Origin: Proteus vulgaris
GTDB lineage: Bacteria; Pseudomonadota; Gammaproteobacteria; Enterobacterales; Enterobacteriaceae
Length of the DNA stretch: 64,000 nucleotides
Direction: 5' to 3'
Assembly: GCF_033708015.1 (NCBI RefSeq)
Contig: NZ_CP137920.1
Coordinates: 3,534,001-3,598,000, forward strand
Every line of letters begins with the position of its first letter. The first letter of the stretch is position 1. The notes beneath the pieces are model-generated. The model worked only from the letters and a program-made list of their open reading frames with translations. It ran no database searches and had not been told where the DNA came from. Position numbers and translations under genes: made by a program. Positions 29,233 to 38,865 of the stretch are shown here, in pieces.

Positions 29233-29862
29233 ATGAATTTGTTTTTCCAAAATAGCCTCGCTTTTCCCAGTATTATTTTTAGTGCATTACTTATTATTAT
29301 CTCTTTTTATTGGCTTTGTGCTGCTTTTGGATTATTAGATATTGATTTATTTAATATTGATAGTGAATTGGATATTGATGCAACAGGTTTCGCCGGTTGG
29401 TTAACAAAATTAGGATTAGCAGGAATCCCTGTCACTATCATTTTAACCTTTTTTACTCTTATTGGCTGGTTTATCAGTTATTTTACTAACTATTGGATTA
29501 TCAGCACGATTGAAACCAATTTCATTTACTATTTAGCGGGCTTTGTTGCTTTAATTATTATCTCTTTTATTTCTCTTAATCTTACTGCGGTATGTTTAAA
29601 ACCCATTCGTAAAAAGCTCATATCGCGTAATAAGCCTAAATCAGTACACCAATTGATAGGGAAATTAGCCATAGTACGATCAGCGAATGTAACGGAAGAC
29701 AAAGGTGAAGCGGTTTTAGAAGATGGGGGAGCAGGTTTAATTTTACAAATTAGAGCACCAGAACACGCAAACATTAAACGAGGTGATAGCGTCGTTATTA
29801 TTAGTTATGACGCGCTCACTCACAGTTATCAAGTCGTAACGGAAGATGAGTTTCATCATTAA
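29233..29862 (+). CDS. YqiJ/NfeD-like membrane protein with OB-fold domain
   Basis: 209 aa. Three to four hydrophobic segments (about 10-30, 63-85, 98-120) are followed by a soluble C-terminal beta-rich domain (about 140-205) of the NfeD/YqiJ OB-fold type (LIGKLAIVRSANVTEDKGEAVLEDGG ... IKRGDSVVIISYD, shown with a gap). Such proteins pair with flotillins, and a flotillin gene follows after 84 bases. Probably helps anchor or organise flotillin assemblies; biochemical role unproved. Same length as E. coli YqiJ. Confidence 0.82.
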   Translation: MNLFFQNSLAFPSIIFSALLIIISFYWLCAAFGLLDIDLFNIDSELDIDATGFAGWLTKLGLAGIPVTIILTFFTLIGWFISYFTNYWIISTIETNFIYYLAGFVALIIISFISLNLTAVCLKPIRKKLISRNKPKSVHQLIGKLAIVRSANVTEDKGEAVLEDGGAGLILQIRAPEHANIKRGDSVVIISYDALTHSYQVVTEDEFHH

Positions 29863-29946
29863 TACATATTCGATGAGATCTCATTTAGTTAGCAGACAAA
29901 AATATTAAAAAATGACGGTATCGTCTGAACCTATGGAGAAAAAAGT

Positions 29947-32142
29947 ATGGATTTGGCTTTCGTTATGCCTTTCTTAACTGTCGTTGGTTTCGCAATTCTA
30001 ATTATTTTAGGATTATTTGGATTATTCAAGGCGTTCTATATTAAGGTGCCTCAAGGCACAGCCTTAATTGTCAACGACATGACCTCACAACCTAAAGTCC
30101 ATTTTACGGGTGCATTGGTTTATCCTGTTATCTATAAAAAAGAGTTTATGCGTATTTCTCTTTTAACGTTAGAAGTCGACCGTCGTGGTAAAGATGGTCT
30201 GATTTGCCAGGATAACTTACGTGCAGATATCACGGTTGCTTTTTATCTACGTGTTAATGAAACCACTGAAGACGTACTGAAAGTCGCAAAAGCTATTGGT
30301 GTTGATAGAGCGTCAGATCATCAAGCCGTCAGTACCCTATTTAGTGCTAAATTTTCAGAAGCATTGAAAACAGTAGGTAAACAGTTTGAACTGTCTAAAC
30401 TTTTTGAAGACCGACAGAATTTCCGTGATCGCATCGTTGATGTGATTGGAAAAGATCTAAATGGTTATGCATTAGAAGACGTTGCTATCGACTATTTAGA
30501 ACAAACACCGAAGTCAGCACTTGATCCTAATAATATTTTTGACTCCGAAGGTATCCGTAAAATCACGGAAATCACCGCTATTCATAATATTGAAACCAAC
30601 CAAAAAGAGCGCGATCAAGAGCTCGCTATTCAAAAGAAAAATGTTGAAACTCGCGAAGCCAGCCTTGCTTTAGAACGTCAACAAGCCGATGCGGAAGCAC
30701 GCCAAAAACGAGAAATCGACAACATTCGCGCTCGTGAAATGTCAGAAACGCTACGAGTTCAAGAAGAAGAGCGTCTTAAAGCCGAACAAGCACGTATTCA
30801 GACTCAACAAGAAATTGAGATCCGTGAAGAAAACCGAATGCGTGAAGTGGAAGTTGCACAACAAAATCGCACTCGCGCAGTTACTATTGAACAAGAGCGT
30901 GTTAATCGTGCACGTGAGTTAGAAATTGTTGCTCGTGAACGTGAAGTTGAGTTACAACGCATTGAGAAAGAAAAAGCGTTAGAAGAAGAACGTAAAAACA
31001 TCTCAAATGTTATCCGTGAACGTGTTGCCGTAGAAAAAACGGTTGCTCAAGAAGAAGAACGTATTAAAGAAGTACGCGAAGTTTCAGAAGCAGAGCGTAT
31101 GCGCCAAGTGACAGTGATTAATGCACAAGCTGAAGCGGAAGAATCTTTAGTTCGCCAAGTGAAAAGAGCTGAAGCCGATGAGTCTAGTGCTAAGCATAAA
31201 GCTGAAGAAATCAGCACGATGGCGAAAGCTGAGTTAGAAGCCTCAGTAAAACAAGCAGAAGCGAAAAAACGTTTAGCTGAAGGTATTGAAGCTGAACACG
31301 CAGCATTAGGACTTGCTGAAGCTCGTGTACGTCAAGCAACTGCAGAAGCTGAAGAGAAAGAAGGCTTGGTACTTGCAAATGTCACCGCTGAAAAATTATT
31401 AGCGGAAGCGAGAGGCATGAAAGAAAAAGGCTTAACTGAAGCACAAGTGATGGAAGCTAAAGCACTCGCTCAGCAGCAACAAGGTCTTGCAGAAGCCAAA
31501 ATTTTAGAAGAAAAATTAGCCGCTCAAGCACGTGGTGAAGAACAACAAGCCAATGCAAAAGAAAAACTAGGTTTAGCTGATGCTAAGATCCTCGAAGAGA
31601 AACTTGCGGCTCAAGCGCGTGGTGAAGGTCAATTAGGTTCAGCACAAGCGGAAGTTATTCGCCAACGCTTGAAAGCAGAAGCAGATGGTTTAACTGATAA
31701 ATTTAAATCTATGGATCACCTTAGCGATACAGCTCGTTCGCACGAAGAATTCCGTATGCGTCTTGAAAAACAATTCGAGCAAGCTATGGCATCCATTGAA
31801 GCCAATAAAGAAATTGCACGCGAACAAGCTGATGTATTGGCAGCTGCGCTAAGCAAAACCAATATTGAAATTGTGGGCGGTGATGGCAACTTCTTTAATA
31901 CCTTCTCTAAAGCACTCAGCTTAGGTAAAGCCGTTGACGGTTTTATGGATAAAAGCAGTTTTGCCAAAGAGAACGTTGAAAAACTGATTAACCGTACTCA
32001 ACAAGATAAAAAACTTGATATTACTTCTTTACTAAAAAACCCTGAAGTTCAAGATTTAATTAATGGATTTATGGCGACAAAAGGCGCCAATCAGCTAATT
32101 AAAGATGTGACAACTAAATCAGACTCCCCTAAAGAAGAATAA
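29947..32142 (+). CDS. Flotillin/SPFH family protein, unusually long (YqiK-like)
   Basis: 731 aa. One N-terminal membrane segment (about 5-27) is followed by an SPFH/band-7 domain (about 28-200). A very long charged coiled coil (about 210-600) rich in E, R, K, A and Q comes next, then a C-terminal region with a glycine-rich stretch (IEIVGGDGNF) and helices. E. coli YqiK is clearly shorter, the extra length being coiled coil. A 17-residue unit is duplicated within it (31489-31626). Flotillins scaffold membrane microdomains. Middle gene of a YqiJ-like/flotillin/AAA module. Confidence 0.88.
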   Translation: MDLAFVMPFLTVVGFAILIILGLFGLFKAFYIKVPQGTALIVNDMTSQPKVHFTGALVYPVIYKKEFMRISLLTLEVDRRGKDGLICQDNLRADITVAFYLRVNETTEDVLKVAKAIGVDRASDHQAVSTLFSAKFSEALKTVGKQFELSKLFEDRQNFRDRIVDVIGKDLNGYALEDVAIDYLEQTPKSALDPNNIFDSEGIRKITEITAIHNIETNQKERDQELAIQKKNVETREASLALERQQADAEARQKREIDNIRAREMSETLRVQEEERLKAEQARIQTQQEIEIREENRMREVEVAQQNRTRAVTIEQERVNRARELEIVAREREVELQRIEKEKALEEERKNISNVIRERVAVEKTVAQEEERIKEVREVSEAERMRQVTVINAQAEAEESLVRQVKRAEADESSAKHKAEEISTMAKAELEASVKQAEAKKRLAEGIEAEHAALGLAEARVRQATAEAEEKEGLVLANVTAEKLLAEARGMKEKGLTEAQVMEAKALAQQQQGLAEAKILEEKLAAQARGEEQQANAKEKLGLADAKILEEKLAAQARGEGQLGSAQAEVIRQRLKAEADGLTDKFKSMDHLSDTARSHEEFRMRLEKQFEQAMASIEANKEIAREQADVLAAALSKTNIEIVGGDGNFFNTFSKALSLGKAVDGFMDKSSFAKENVEKLINRTQQDKKLDITSLLKNPEVQDLINGFMATKGANQLIKDVTTKSDSPKEE
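31489..31626 (+). repeat. Duplicated 17-residue unit in the flotillin coiled coil
   Basis: Codons 31489-31539 encode AEAKILEEKLAAQARGE and codons 31576-31626 encode ADAKILEEKLAAQARGE, 87 bases apart. The protein repeat is near-perfect while synonymous bases differ (for example AAAATTTTAGAA versus AAGATCCTCGAA), so it is an old, selected duplication and not a fresh slip. Confidence 0.85.
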
Positions 32143-32232
32143 TTTCATTTAAAGGAGATGAAAAGACATCGTGTTTATCTCTTTGTCTTTTCTTTTGTTT
32201 TTATCGTTTAAGCCAAGGAAATCCGTTATACC

Positions 32233-35200
32233 ATGTCTGAAATTTTGGATACGAATCGCGAGCAAGAAATACTCGATAGCGCCGTTGCACAAGGTGGTGC
32301 GTATGAAATTTTACGCAAACGCCTCACAGAGCAAGGTCAACAACTTCATCAAAAAGCCGCTAAGCTAAATCAGCATCGCTTAGATGAATTTGGTCAAAGC
32401 CAAATGGATATTATTGGTCGTATTCGGATCCGTACTGAAAATAACTGCCAAGCCAGAGATATTGTTCGTGTAGGTGAGTGGTTACTATTTGGTTATAACG
32501 TTTTCCTTGGATTAAAACGTGAAATACATCTTGAAGATGTTTTCTCTCTTTATCGTTTAATTGAAAATGAGGGTGAATTTGATGTTGAGGCTGTCCCTTA
32601 TGAAAATACGTTTTTAAACGATAATCGCTTTATTCAAGATTTTACTGAGCTTTATACTTACTATAAAAACACACAACTATTACAGCTAGTTGAGCGTGAC
32701 GGAAAATTACTTGCTAGCTTCCAAATTGGTGAGCGCATTACGGATGTGCGTGTTTTTCGTTGGGCGATCTCAAGTGATAAACAGCGTATTGAATATATTG
32801 ATAATCGTGGTGAACGCGATATCGCGCTTCCTCCTGCATATGATTTTGAATGGACAAAAACCCAACGTGAAGATACGGTCAATGGTCGTTTTCCTCATAT
32901 CAATATTCTTGATACCGTTTTTGTCGAGACAACCGGCGGTGATTTAACGGTTAAATGTGAAAATAATACTGAAGATGGTTTAGGTATTTATCGTGAAGCC
33001 GTATTAGATAAAAACCAATCTCTCGATGATGCTCAAATTGAATATGCTCAAACCGGCAGTTTAATTCTGTTAAAAGTCTTACCGTATCGAGAAGAGAATT
33101 GGCGTTATTTGGTCTACAACATGTTGACGCAAACTGTACAACGCATTGATGCGATTGGGCAAGCTTGTGTCCAATTACCTGAAGATCATGGCATTATTTT
33201 CCCTGGTGGCTATTACTTGCAAAATGGCGAATACAAAACCTTTGATCAACCGATGGAAGGGATGTATTTCCGCCGTCTACGCCGTTCACCTAATGGTGAA
33301 GACGTGTTATATGTTTTCTACTCCCCTTCACAAGGTCGCCTCGCACTTTTCAATTACAATATGATTGAGCGCAAACTTGCTGTACCTTTAGTCGGGCATG
33401 GCTATGCGATGTTAGAAGACGGGAAAATGGTACTGTTTGAAGGTGAAGGCGAAGAAGCAACGCGTGTTCATCCGATGCAAGTTTGGCAAACACCTTTCTA
33501 TTCTGAAGAATTTGCTGATAAACAACCACCTCGTAATGGTTTCTATGGAAGAATTGGTAACGCAGATTTAGTACGAGGTATTTCCGAAATTTTACATGTT
33601 GCAAAAGAGATTGAAGGTAACCAAATTTCTATTGCTCGTTATGAGCAACTTAGCTCACAACCTAAAAATTTGCTCGATCTCTATTATTGGTTTAACGATG
33701 AACACTGTTTAGGGATTGGAAAACTACTCAAAGATATCGCTCAAACCAGCGAATTAGTCCTCGATGAATATGAAAAAGTAGAAAGTATTCGTCAGCAATC
33801 TACTAAATCCATGCTTGAAGCGGTTAATCGCCAAAAATCACTACTGGCTTTAACTCTGCCTGATAGTTGGACTGATATACAACAATTTGTTGATAGCTTA
33901 AATTCACTGAATGCCCATCGTGGACATCTTATTTCCTTACGTGAATTCCGTTATATGGATTTAACCAAGTTAAGTGCGATGGAAACGGAAATTACAGAGG
34001 CTCAACAACGTGTTTCTCAAGCTACGGCTCTTTTTCTGGCTAGTGATAAAGCATTACAACCATTTAAAGCTCAGCTTGTTACCTTTGAAAACCTCATTGA
34101 GAAAGCACAAAACAGTGCGCAGTTAGATATCCCAATGAATGACATGGAAAAAATGTCTGCTGATTTGGATATGCTCTCTAACTTAATGGCATCTTTAACA
34201 TTCCAAGATGTTACTCAACAAACGTATATTATTGATGCAATTTCACAGATTTATGCTCAACTAAACCAATCCCGCGCTCGACTACAACAAAAACGCAAAT
34301 CACAAAATAGTGTCGAAAGTGTGGCACAATTTGGCGCCCAATTTCGCTTGTTTAGCCAAGGGATCACCAATGCATTATCCCTTGCAACCGATCCTGAACG
34401 TTGTGACGACCAGCTTTCTCGCTTATTGCTTCAATTAGAAGAGCTCGAAAGCCAATTTAGTCATCATGATGAATTTCTTGATGATATTCTCGCAAAGCGT
34501 GAAGAGTTAGTAGAAACCTTTGAGTCGCATAAACAAGTATTACTTGATGAGCGCCAACGTCGATCACAAAGCCTGCTGACTGCGGCAAATCGCTTACTAG
34601 AAAATCTACAACGCCGAACATCTCGCCTACAATCACAAGATGAGTTAAATGCCTTTTTCGCATCAGATCCCTTATCATTGAAAACACGAGAAATTATTGA
34701 AAAACTAAGAGAAATCAATGATAACGTCAAAGCTGATGATATTGATGCACGTCTAAAATCTTCTCGTGATCAGGCTATTCGAATTCTACGAGATAAAACT
34801 GATATTTTTGAAGACGGTGGCAATGTCATTAAATTAGGACCTCGTCACCGCTTTAGTGTTAATACACAAGAGCTTGATCTCACTATCTTGCCTAAAGAAG
34901 ATAAGCTTTGGCTATACCTAACAGGAACTGATTATCAAGAGCCCATTGAAAATGCGGAGCTTGCGCAATTACAGCCTTATTGGAATGCGTCACTTGAGTC
35001 TGAATCAGACACGGTTTATCGTGCCGAATACCTTGCTTACTCCATTATTTATGCAGCAGCGAAACGTCAAGATGATCTTGATTACGAAACACTAAAAGAA
35101 GCGCTCACCATTCCTGAAAAGCTTGAAAAACTGGTGCGCGATTTTGCAACACCACGTTATAAAGAAGGCTATGAAAAAGGGATCCACGATCACGATGCGA

Positions 35201-37167
35201 TCGCAATATTAAAAAAACTGATCCCAATCGGGGAAAGCGCCGATCTTCTACGTTATAACCCGACTGCACGCGCAGTCGCCGCACTATTTTGGGAAACAAA
35301 ACAAAATGAACAATATCCTGCTTTGTGGCCTGAACGGGCAAGAACAGCACTTAATATTCAGCAATTATTTCATACAGACGATGCATTAACCGATCTGCAA
35401 GCTGAAATTGAAGCGGACATACGCCTATTTCTTCATGATAATCCGATTGAGTGCGAACACTATATACCGATACAAGCCTCTGAATATTTAAGCTTTGCTT
35501 TGGCAAGAACACCCATTGAATTGGTTTATAGCAAATACGCTAAAGAGCTAGTAATCGCACTGCAAAGTCGATTAGAAGAAGCACATATGTGGATAGACTT
35601 TAATCGTTCACAGCTAAACTTAGGTACACGATATGCACAGCGTTGGGCACTGATCCAAAATTGGCTACAAGGGTTATGCTCTCTCCCTAATTATGCCGAT
35701 CTTACACCTTATATTCCGGGTGCTATCGCGATCATTATTTTAGATAAAGTCGCATCAGCACGTTATAGCGAAGCCGATTTATACTTTTCAGTCACGGGCT
35801 TATTAGGCTCTCACGCAACAATTGAAAACCAAACGTTATCACTCAGTTTAGATGATTATTTCAGTCGAATGCGCGGGCAAAGAAAGAACTTTATTCCTGC
35901 ATTTCGACAGTACCTTACATTGCGACAAAAAATCGTCAATGATGAACGTGAACGTTTAAAATTGCATGAATTTAAAGCCAAGCCATTAAGCTCGTTTGTC
36001 CGTAATAAGCTGATTAATGATGTTTATTTACCGATTATTGGCGATAATATGGCAAAACAAATTGGTGCTTTAGGGGAAGGAAAACGCACCGATTTAATGG
36101 GACTATTATTAATGATCTCCCCGCCGGGCTACGGTAAAACCACATTAATGGAATATGCAGCAGCACGCTTAGGTCTCATTTTTATGAAGATCAATGGTCC
36201 TGCATTAGGGCATAACGTGCTATCACTCGATCCGGAACAAGCACCTAATGCAACAGCGAGACAAGAGCTTGAGAAACTCAACTTAGCGCTAGAAATGGGT
36301 AATAATGTGATGTTGTATGTGGATGATATTCAGCATACTCACCCTGAATTCTTACAAAAATTTATTTCACTCTGTGATGGAACAAGACGTATTGAAGGGG
36401 TATGGAAAGGAAAAACCAAAACCTATGATATGCGTGGTAAAAAATTCTGTGTCGTGATGGCGGGGAATCCTTATACCGAATCTGGAGAAGTCTTCCGCAT
36501 TCCTGATATGCTGGCTAACCGTGCTGATATTTATAACTTAGGTGAAGTATTAGGCGGCATGGATGAAGCCTTTGCGCTGAGTTATATTGAAAATAGCCTA
36601 ACCTCTAATGCTGTATTAGCACCACTTGCACTGCGTGATCTGAACGACCTCTATATTTTAGTTGATAAGGCGATGGGGAAATCTGTCTCTACCAACGCAT
36701 TAAGTTATCCTTATTCTGATGCTGAAATTAATGAAATTGTGATGGTTCTTAAGCATTTAATTACCTTACGAAATGTTATTTTAAAAGTAAATCAGCAATA
36801 TATTGCCAGTGCCGCTCAATCCGATAAATATCGCACAGAGCCTGCTTTTCGTTTGCAAGGCAGTTACCGCAATATGAATAAGTTAAGTGAGAAAGTGTCT
36901 GCGGTAATGAATGATGACGAAATTGAACGCTTGTTAGACGATCACTATCTTGGTGAAGCACAACTGCTCACTACGGGTGCCGAAGAAAACTTACTCAAAC
37001 TCGCTGAACTGCGTGGAAAATTAACAGAGAAAGACACGATCCGTTGGGAACAAATCAAGAAAGACTTTATGCGTAATAAAGCATTAGGGGGTGATAATGC
37101 TGATATTGGCGACCGTGTTGTATCGCAGTTAGCCAACCTTGTTGAAAGTGTGCAAGGTCTACGCTAA
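32233..37167 (+). CDS. Giant AAA ATPase with DUF3686-type N-terminal region
   Basis: 1644 aa cytosolic protein. The N-terminal ~1000 residues contain beta-rich segments (about 60-450) and long coiled coils (about 540-850), consistent with the DUF3686 'DNA repair ATPase' annotation I recall for such proteins. The C-terminal AAA domain has Walker A S1296-PPGYGKT and Walker B with D1364-D1365 (MLYVDDIQH), followed by sensor-like VVMAGNPYTESGE. It starts 90 bases after the flotillin. The DNA-repair label is inherited annotation; here the neighbours suggest membrane-domain remodelling instead. No frameshift seen. Confidence 0.82.
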   Translation: MSEILDTNREQEILDSAVAQGGAYEILRKRLTEQGQQLHQKAAKLNQHRLDEFGQSQMDIIGRIRIRTENNCQARDIVRVGEWLLFGYNVFLGLKREIHLEDVFSLYRLIENEGEFDVEAVPYENTFLNDNRFIQDFTELYTYYKNTQLLQLVERDGKLLASFQIGERITDVRVFRWAISSDKQRIEYIDNRGERDIALPPAYDFEWTKTQREDTVNGRFPHINILDTVFVETTGGDLTVKCENNTEDGLGIYREAVLDKNQSLDDAQIEYAQTGSLILLKVLPYREENWRYLVYNMLTQTVQRIDAIGQACVQLPEDHGIIFPGGYYLQNGEYKTFDQPMEGMYFRRLRRSPNGEDVLYVFYSPSQGRLALFNYNMIERKLAVPLVGHGYAMLEDGKMVLFEGEGEEATRVHPMQVWQTPFYSEEFADKQPPRNGFYGRIGNADLVRGISEILHVAKEIEGNQISIARYEQLSSQPKNLLDLYYWFNDEHCLGIGKLLKDIAQTSELVLDEYEKVESIRQQSTKSMLEAVNRQKSLLALTLPDSWTDIQQFVDSLNSLNAHRGHLISLREFRYMDLTKLSAMETEITEAQQRVSQATALFLASDKALQPFKAQLVTFENLIEKAQNSAQLDIPMNDMEKMSADLDMLSNLMASLTFQDVTQQTYIIDAISQIYAQLNQSRARLQQKRKSQNSVESVAQFGAQFRLFSQGITNALSLATDPERCDDQLSRLLLQLEELESQFSHHDEFLDDILAKREELVETFESHKQVLLDERQRRSQSLLTAANRLLENLQRRTSRLQSQDELNAFFASDPLSLKTREIIEKLREINDNVKADDIDARLKSSRDQAIRILRDKTDIFEDGGNVIKLGPRHRFSVNTQELDLTILPKEDKLWLYLTGTDYQEPIENAELAQLQPYWNASLESESDTVYRAEYLAYSIIYAAAKRQDDLDYETLKEALTIPEKLEKLVRDFATPRYKEGYEKGIHDHDAIAILKKLIPIGESADLLRYNPTARAVAALFWETKQNEQYPALWPERARTALNIQQLFHTDDALTDLQAEIEADIRLFLHDNPIECEHYIPIQASEYLSFALARTPIELVYSKYAKELVIALQSRLEEAHMWIDFNRSQLNLGTRYAQRWALIQNWLQGLCSLPNYADLTPYIPGAIAIIILDKVASARYSEADLYFSVTGLLGSHATIENQTLSLSLDDYFSRMRGQRKNFIPAFRQYLTLRQKIVNDERERLKLHEFKAKPLSSFVRNKLINDVYLPIIGDNMAKQIGALGEGKRTDLMGLLLMISPPGYGKTTLMEYAAARLGLIFMKINGPALGHNVLSLDPEQAPNATARQELEKLNLALEMGNNVMLYVDDIQHTHPEFLQKFISLCDGTRRIEGVWKGKTKTYDMRGKKFCVVMAGNPYTESGEVFRIPDMLANRADIYNLGEVLGGMDEAFALSYIENSLTSNAVLAPLALRDLNDLYILVDKAMGKSVSTNALSYPYSDAEINEIVMVLKHLITLRNVILKVNQQYIASAAQSDKYRTEPAFRLQGSYRNMNKLSEKVSAVMNDDEIERLLDDHYLGEAQLLTTGAEENLLKLAELRGKLTEKDTIRWEQIKKDFMRNKALGGDNADIGDRVVSQLANLVESVQGLR

Positions 37168-37186
37168 AGATAGAAATAGCCCTTTT

Positions 37187-37210
37187 CAGCCCACTTATTT
37201 TAGTGGGCTG
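37187..37210 (+). terminator. Hairpin after the AAA ATPase gene
   Basis: Nine-base stem CAGCCCACT / AGTGGGCTG about 20 bases past the stop. The T tract after it is weak (TGCTTAT), so termination may depend on other factors. Confidence 0.5.
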
Positions 37211-37828
37211 TGCTTATCGAGACTATTCTATAAATTAAGTCATTTAATAAACTAATCTAGTTAATAAAAAATAAATTTTTTTAAAACACATTGCTATTAA
37301 TATTTAATAATATTAAAAATATAATATATCACTGTATTAATATTAAAATTCAATAATTATATAATTAAAACTCATCACTCATTATATTTTAACCATAAAA
37401 GATAAAATATTTTAACAATCAATTATATTCAGTACATAAAATCTATATTAACTCACACTCTGAAAAAAATGAAATAAATAAGATAGTAATAAGAATCACT
37501 CTTAATCTATTTATGCGATCTCTCTCTAAAGATAGGAAATTAACTTAGGATTAATAGGATAGAAATGATAACATAAAAAATGATATAAATTAATTTTATA
37601 ATTTACATGATGTTAGTTTAAATAAATTAAAAATTTTTAAATATATTATCTTCAATTTATTAACAAGATAGATAATGAATGTCTCTGTTAATCATTATTT
37701 AAACGCACTATTCTAATTTTAAGATTAAAGTGATAAAAACATTATTCTATTTCGACCTAGTTTAAATCGTTTTTATACTAAATTGATAGCAACACAACAA
37801 AAATACTTTCAATAAAAGTGGGCGTACT
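37211..37828. other. Extremely AT-rich intergenic region upstream of AraC gene
   Basis: About 620 bases dominated by A/T with poly-A/T blocks; all frames are closed. Curved AT-rich DNA of this kind often binds H-NS. The promoter of the AraC-family gene must lie in its right part; no confident elements. Confidence 0.5.
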
Positions 37829-38794
37829 ATGAAAAGCATGTTTACGACTCGGGAGCTCCCTGACGTAGATCGGTTTTCCGTATTCAGGGATACAATAAAA
37901 GACCGCTTTTTATCGTCTTATGAATGCAATGAAGTCGAATTGCCTCCTCACTCTCGATTTTATGCCAACATTGTCGAGCAGAAGGTGACAAATATTCGTT
38001 TTATTCAGCTAGAGTCTAATGGTCACTGGGCAAGCAGCCGTCCTTTAACCCATAAACTTAGCTTAGAAGAGCATTTTCAAATTGAGATACAGCGTTCAGG
38101 GACCAGCCACCTTACTCAAGATGGAAGAACCGCATTTCTACGGCAGGGAGACTTTTGTATTTTTGATATGGCAAGACCCGTATCATGGTCTTTTGATAAT
38201 GATTACTCATTATTTAAAATTTTGATCCCAAGAGAAAAACTCGCATCACGCTTAGGTAATACCCAAAATCTTACCGCAAGAGCAATTCGAGGTAATAGCG
38301 TGACAGGATCTCTCGTTTATAGCTTTGTCATGCGTTATATTCCTTTCCTAGATTCAATGCCACCACAGCATGCGCAACAACTTGCTGATATTTTATTGAA
38401 TTTAATTACGTCCGCTTTCAGTGAATACAGTATTGCAACTCCTCCTCAAAGTTTAGGAAGGTCAACGCTGTTTTATTTTGCTCAGCACTATCTTGAGCAA
38501 CACCTGTCTGATCCAGATCTCAGCGTGAATGAATGTGCCAATGCTTGTGGGATCTCCGTGCGCTATTTACAGATGTTATTTAAAGAACAAAATACCTCTG
38601 TACTTCGTTGGATCTACCAAAAACGTCTTGAGAATTATAAAACGGCTTTAGTCAATCCTCTTTTAGCAGAGAAAAATATTACACAATTAGCGTATGAATG
38701 TGGATTTAGCGATATTTCTAATTTAAGTCGAAAATTTAAATCCGAATTTTTTATGACCCCATCAGAGTATCGGAAAATACATTCATTAAGATAA
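37829..38794 (+). CDS. AraC-family transcriptional regulator (FeaR-like architecture)
   Basis: 321 aa. The N-terminal half is a cupin-like AraC-binding-type sensor domain; RQGDFCIFDMARPVSWSF parallels the GDxxxxDxxRP motif of FeaR-type regulators. The C-terminal ~100 residues hold the two helix-turn-helix motifs (LSVNECANACGISVRYLQMLF and ITQLAYECGFSDISNLSRKFK). It converges on the hydroxyacyl-CoA dehydratase/fix operon and is the obvious candidate regulator; the ligand is unknown. FeaR itself responds to aromatic amines, which is compatible with but does not prove an aromatic substrate for the neighbouring pathway. Confidence 0.85.
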   Translation: MKSMFTTRELPDVDRFSVFRDTIKDRFLSSYECNEVELPPHSRFYANIVEQKVTNIRFIQLESNGHWASSRPLTHKLSLEEHFQIEIQRSGTSHLTQDGRTAFLRQGDFCIFDMARPVSWSFDNDYSLFKILIPREKLASRLGNTQNLTARAIRGNSVTGSLVYSFVMRYIPFLDSMPPQHAQQLADILLNLITSAFSEYSIATPPQSLGRSTLFYFAQHYLEQHLSDPDLSVNECANACGISVRYLQMLFKEQNTSVLRWIYQKRLENYKTALVNPLLAEKNITQLAYECGFSDISNLSRKFKSEFFMTPSEYRKIHSLR

Positions 38795-38804
38795 ATAAAC
38801 TTAT

Positions 38805-38853
38805 TATCTCCCCCTCTAGTTAAATTTTTGGAGGTTATTCTAGAAGGGGGATA
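38805..38853. terminator. Convergent inverted repeat between AraC gene and fixX-like gene
   Basis: ATCTCCCCCTCTAG and CTAGAAGGGGGAT form an imperfect stem in the 71-base gap of two convergent genes. T tracts on either side are short, so it is a plausible but not certain two-way terminator. Confidence 0.5.
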
Positions 38854-38865
38854 AAAGTTATCACA

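Noticed and set aside
30689..30922. Overlapping 77-codon frame within the flotillin gene
   Set aside because: It is a frame shadow of the E/R/K-rich coiled-coil codons, without ribosome-binding site or family features.
32233..37167. DNA-repair function for the giant ATPase
   Set aside because: No DNA-binding or nuclease motif is visible; the label comes from family naming only.
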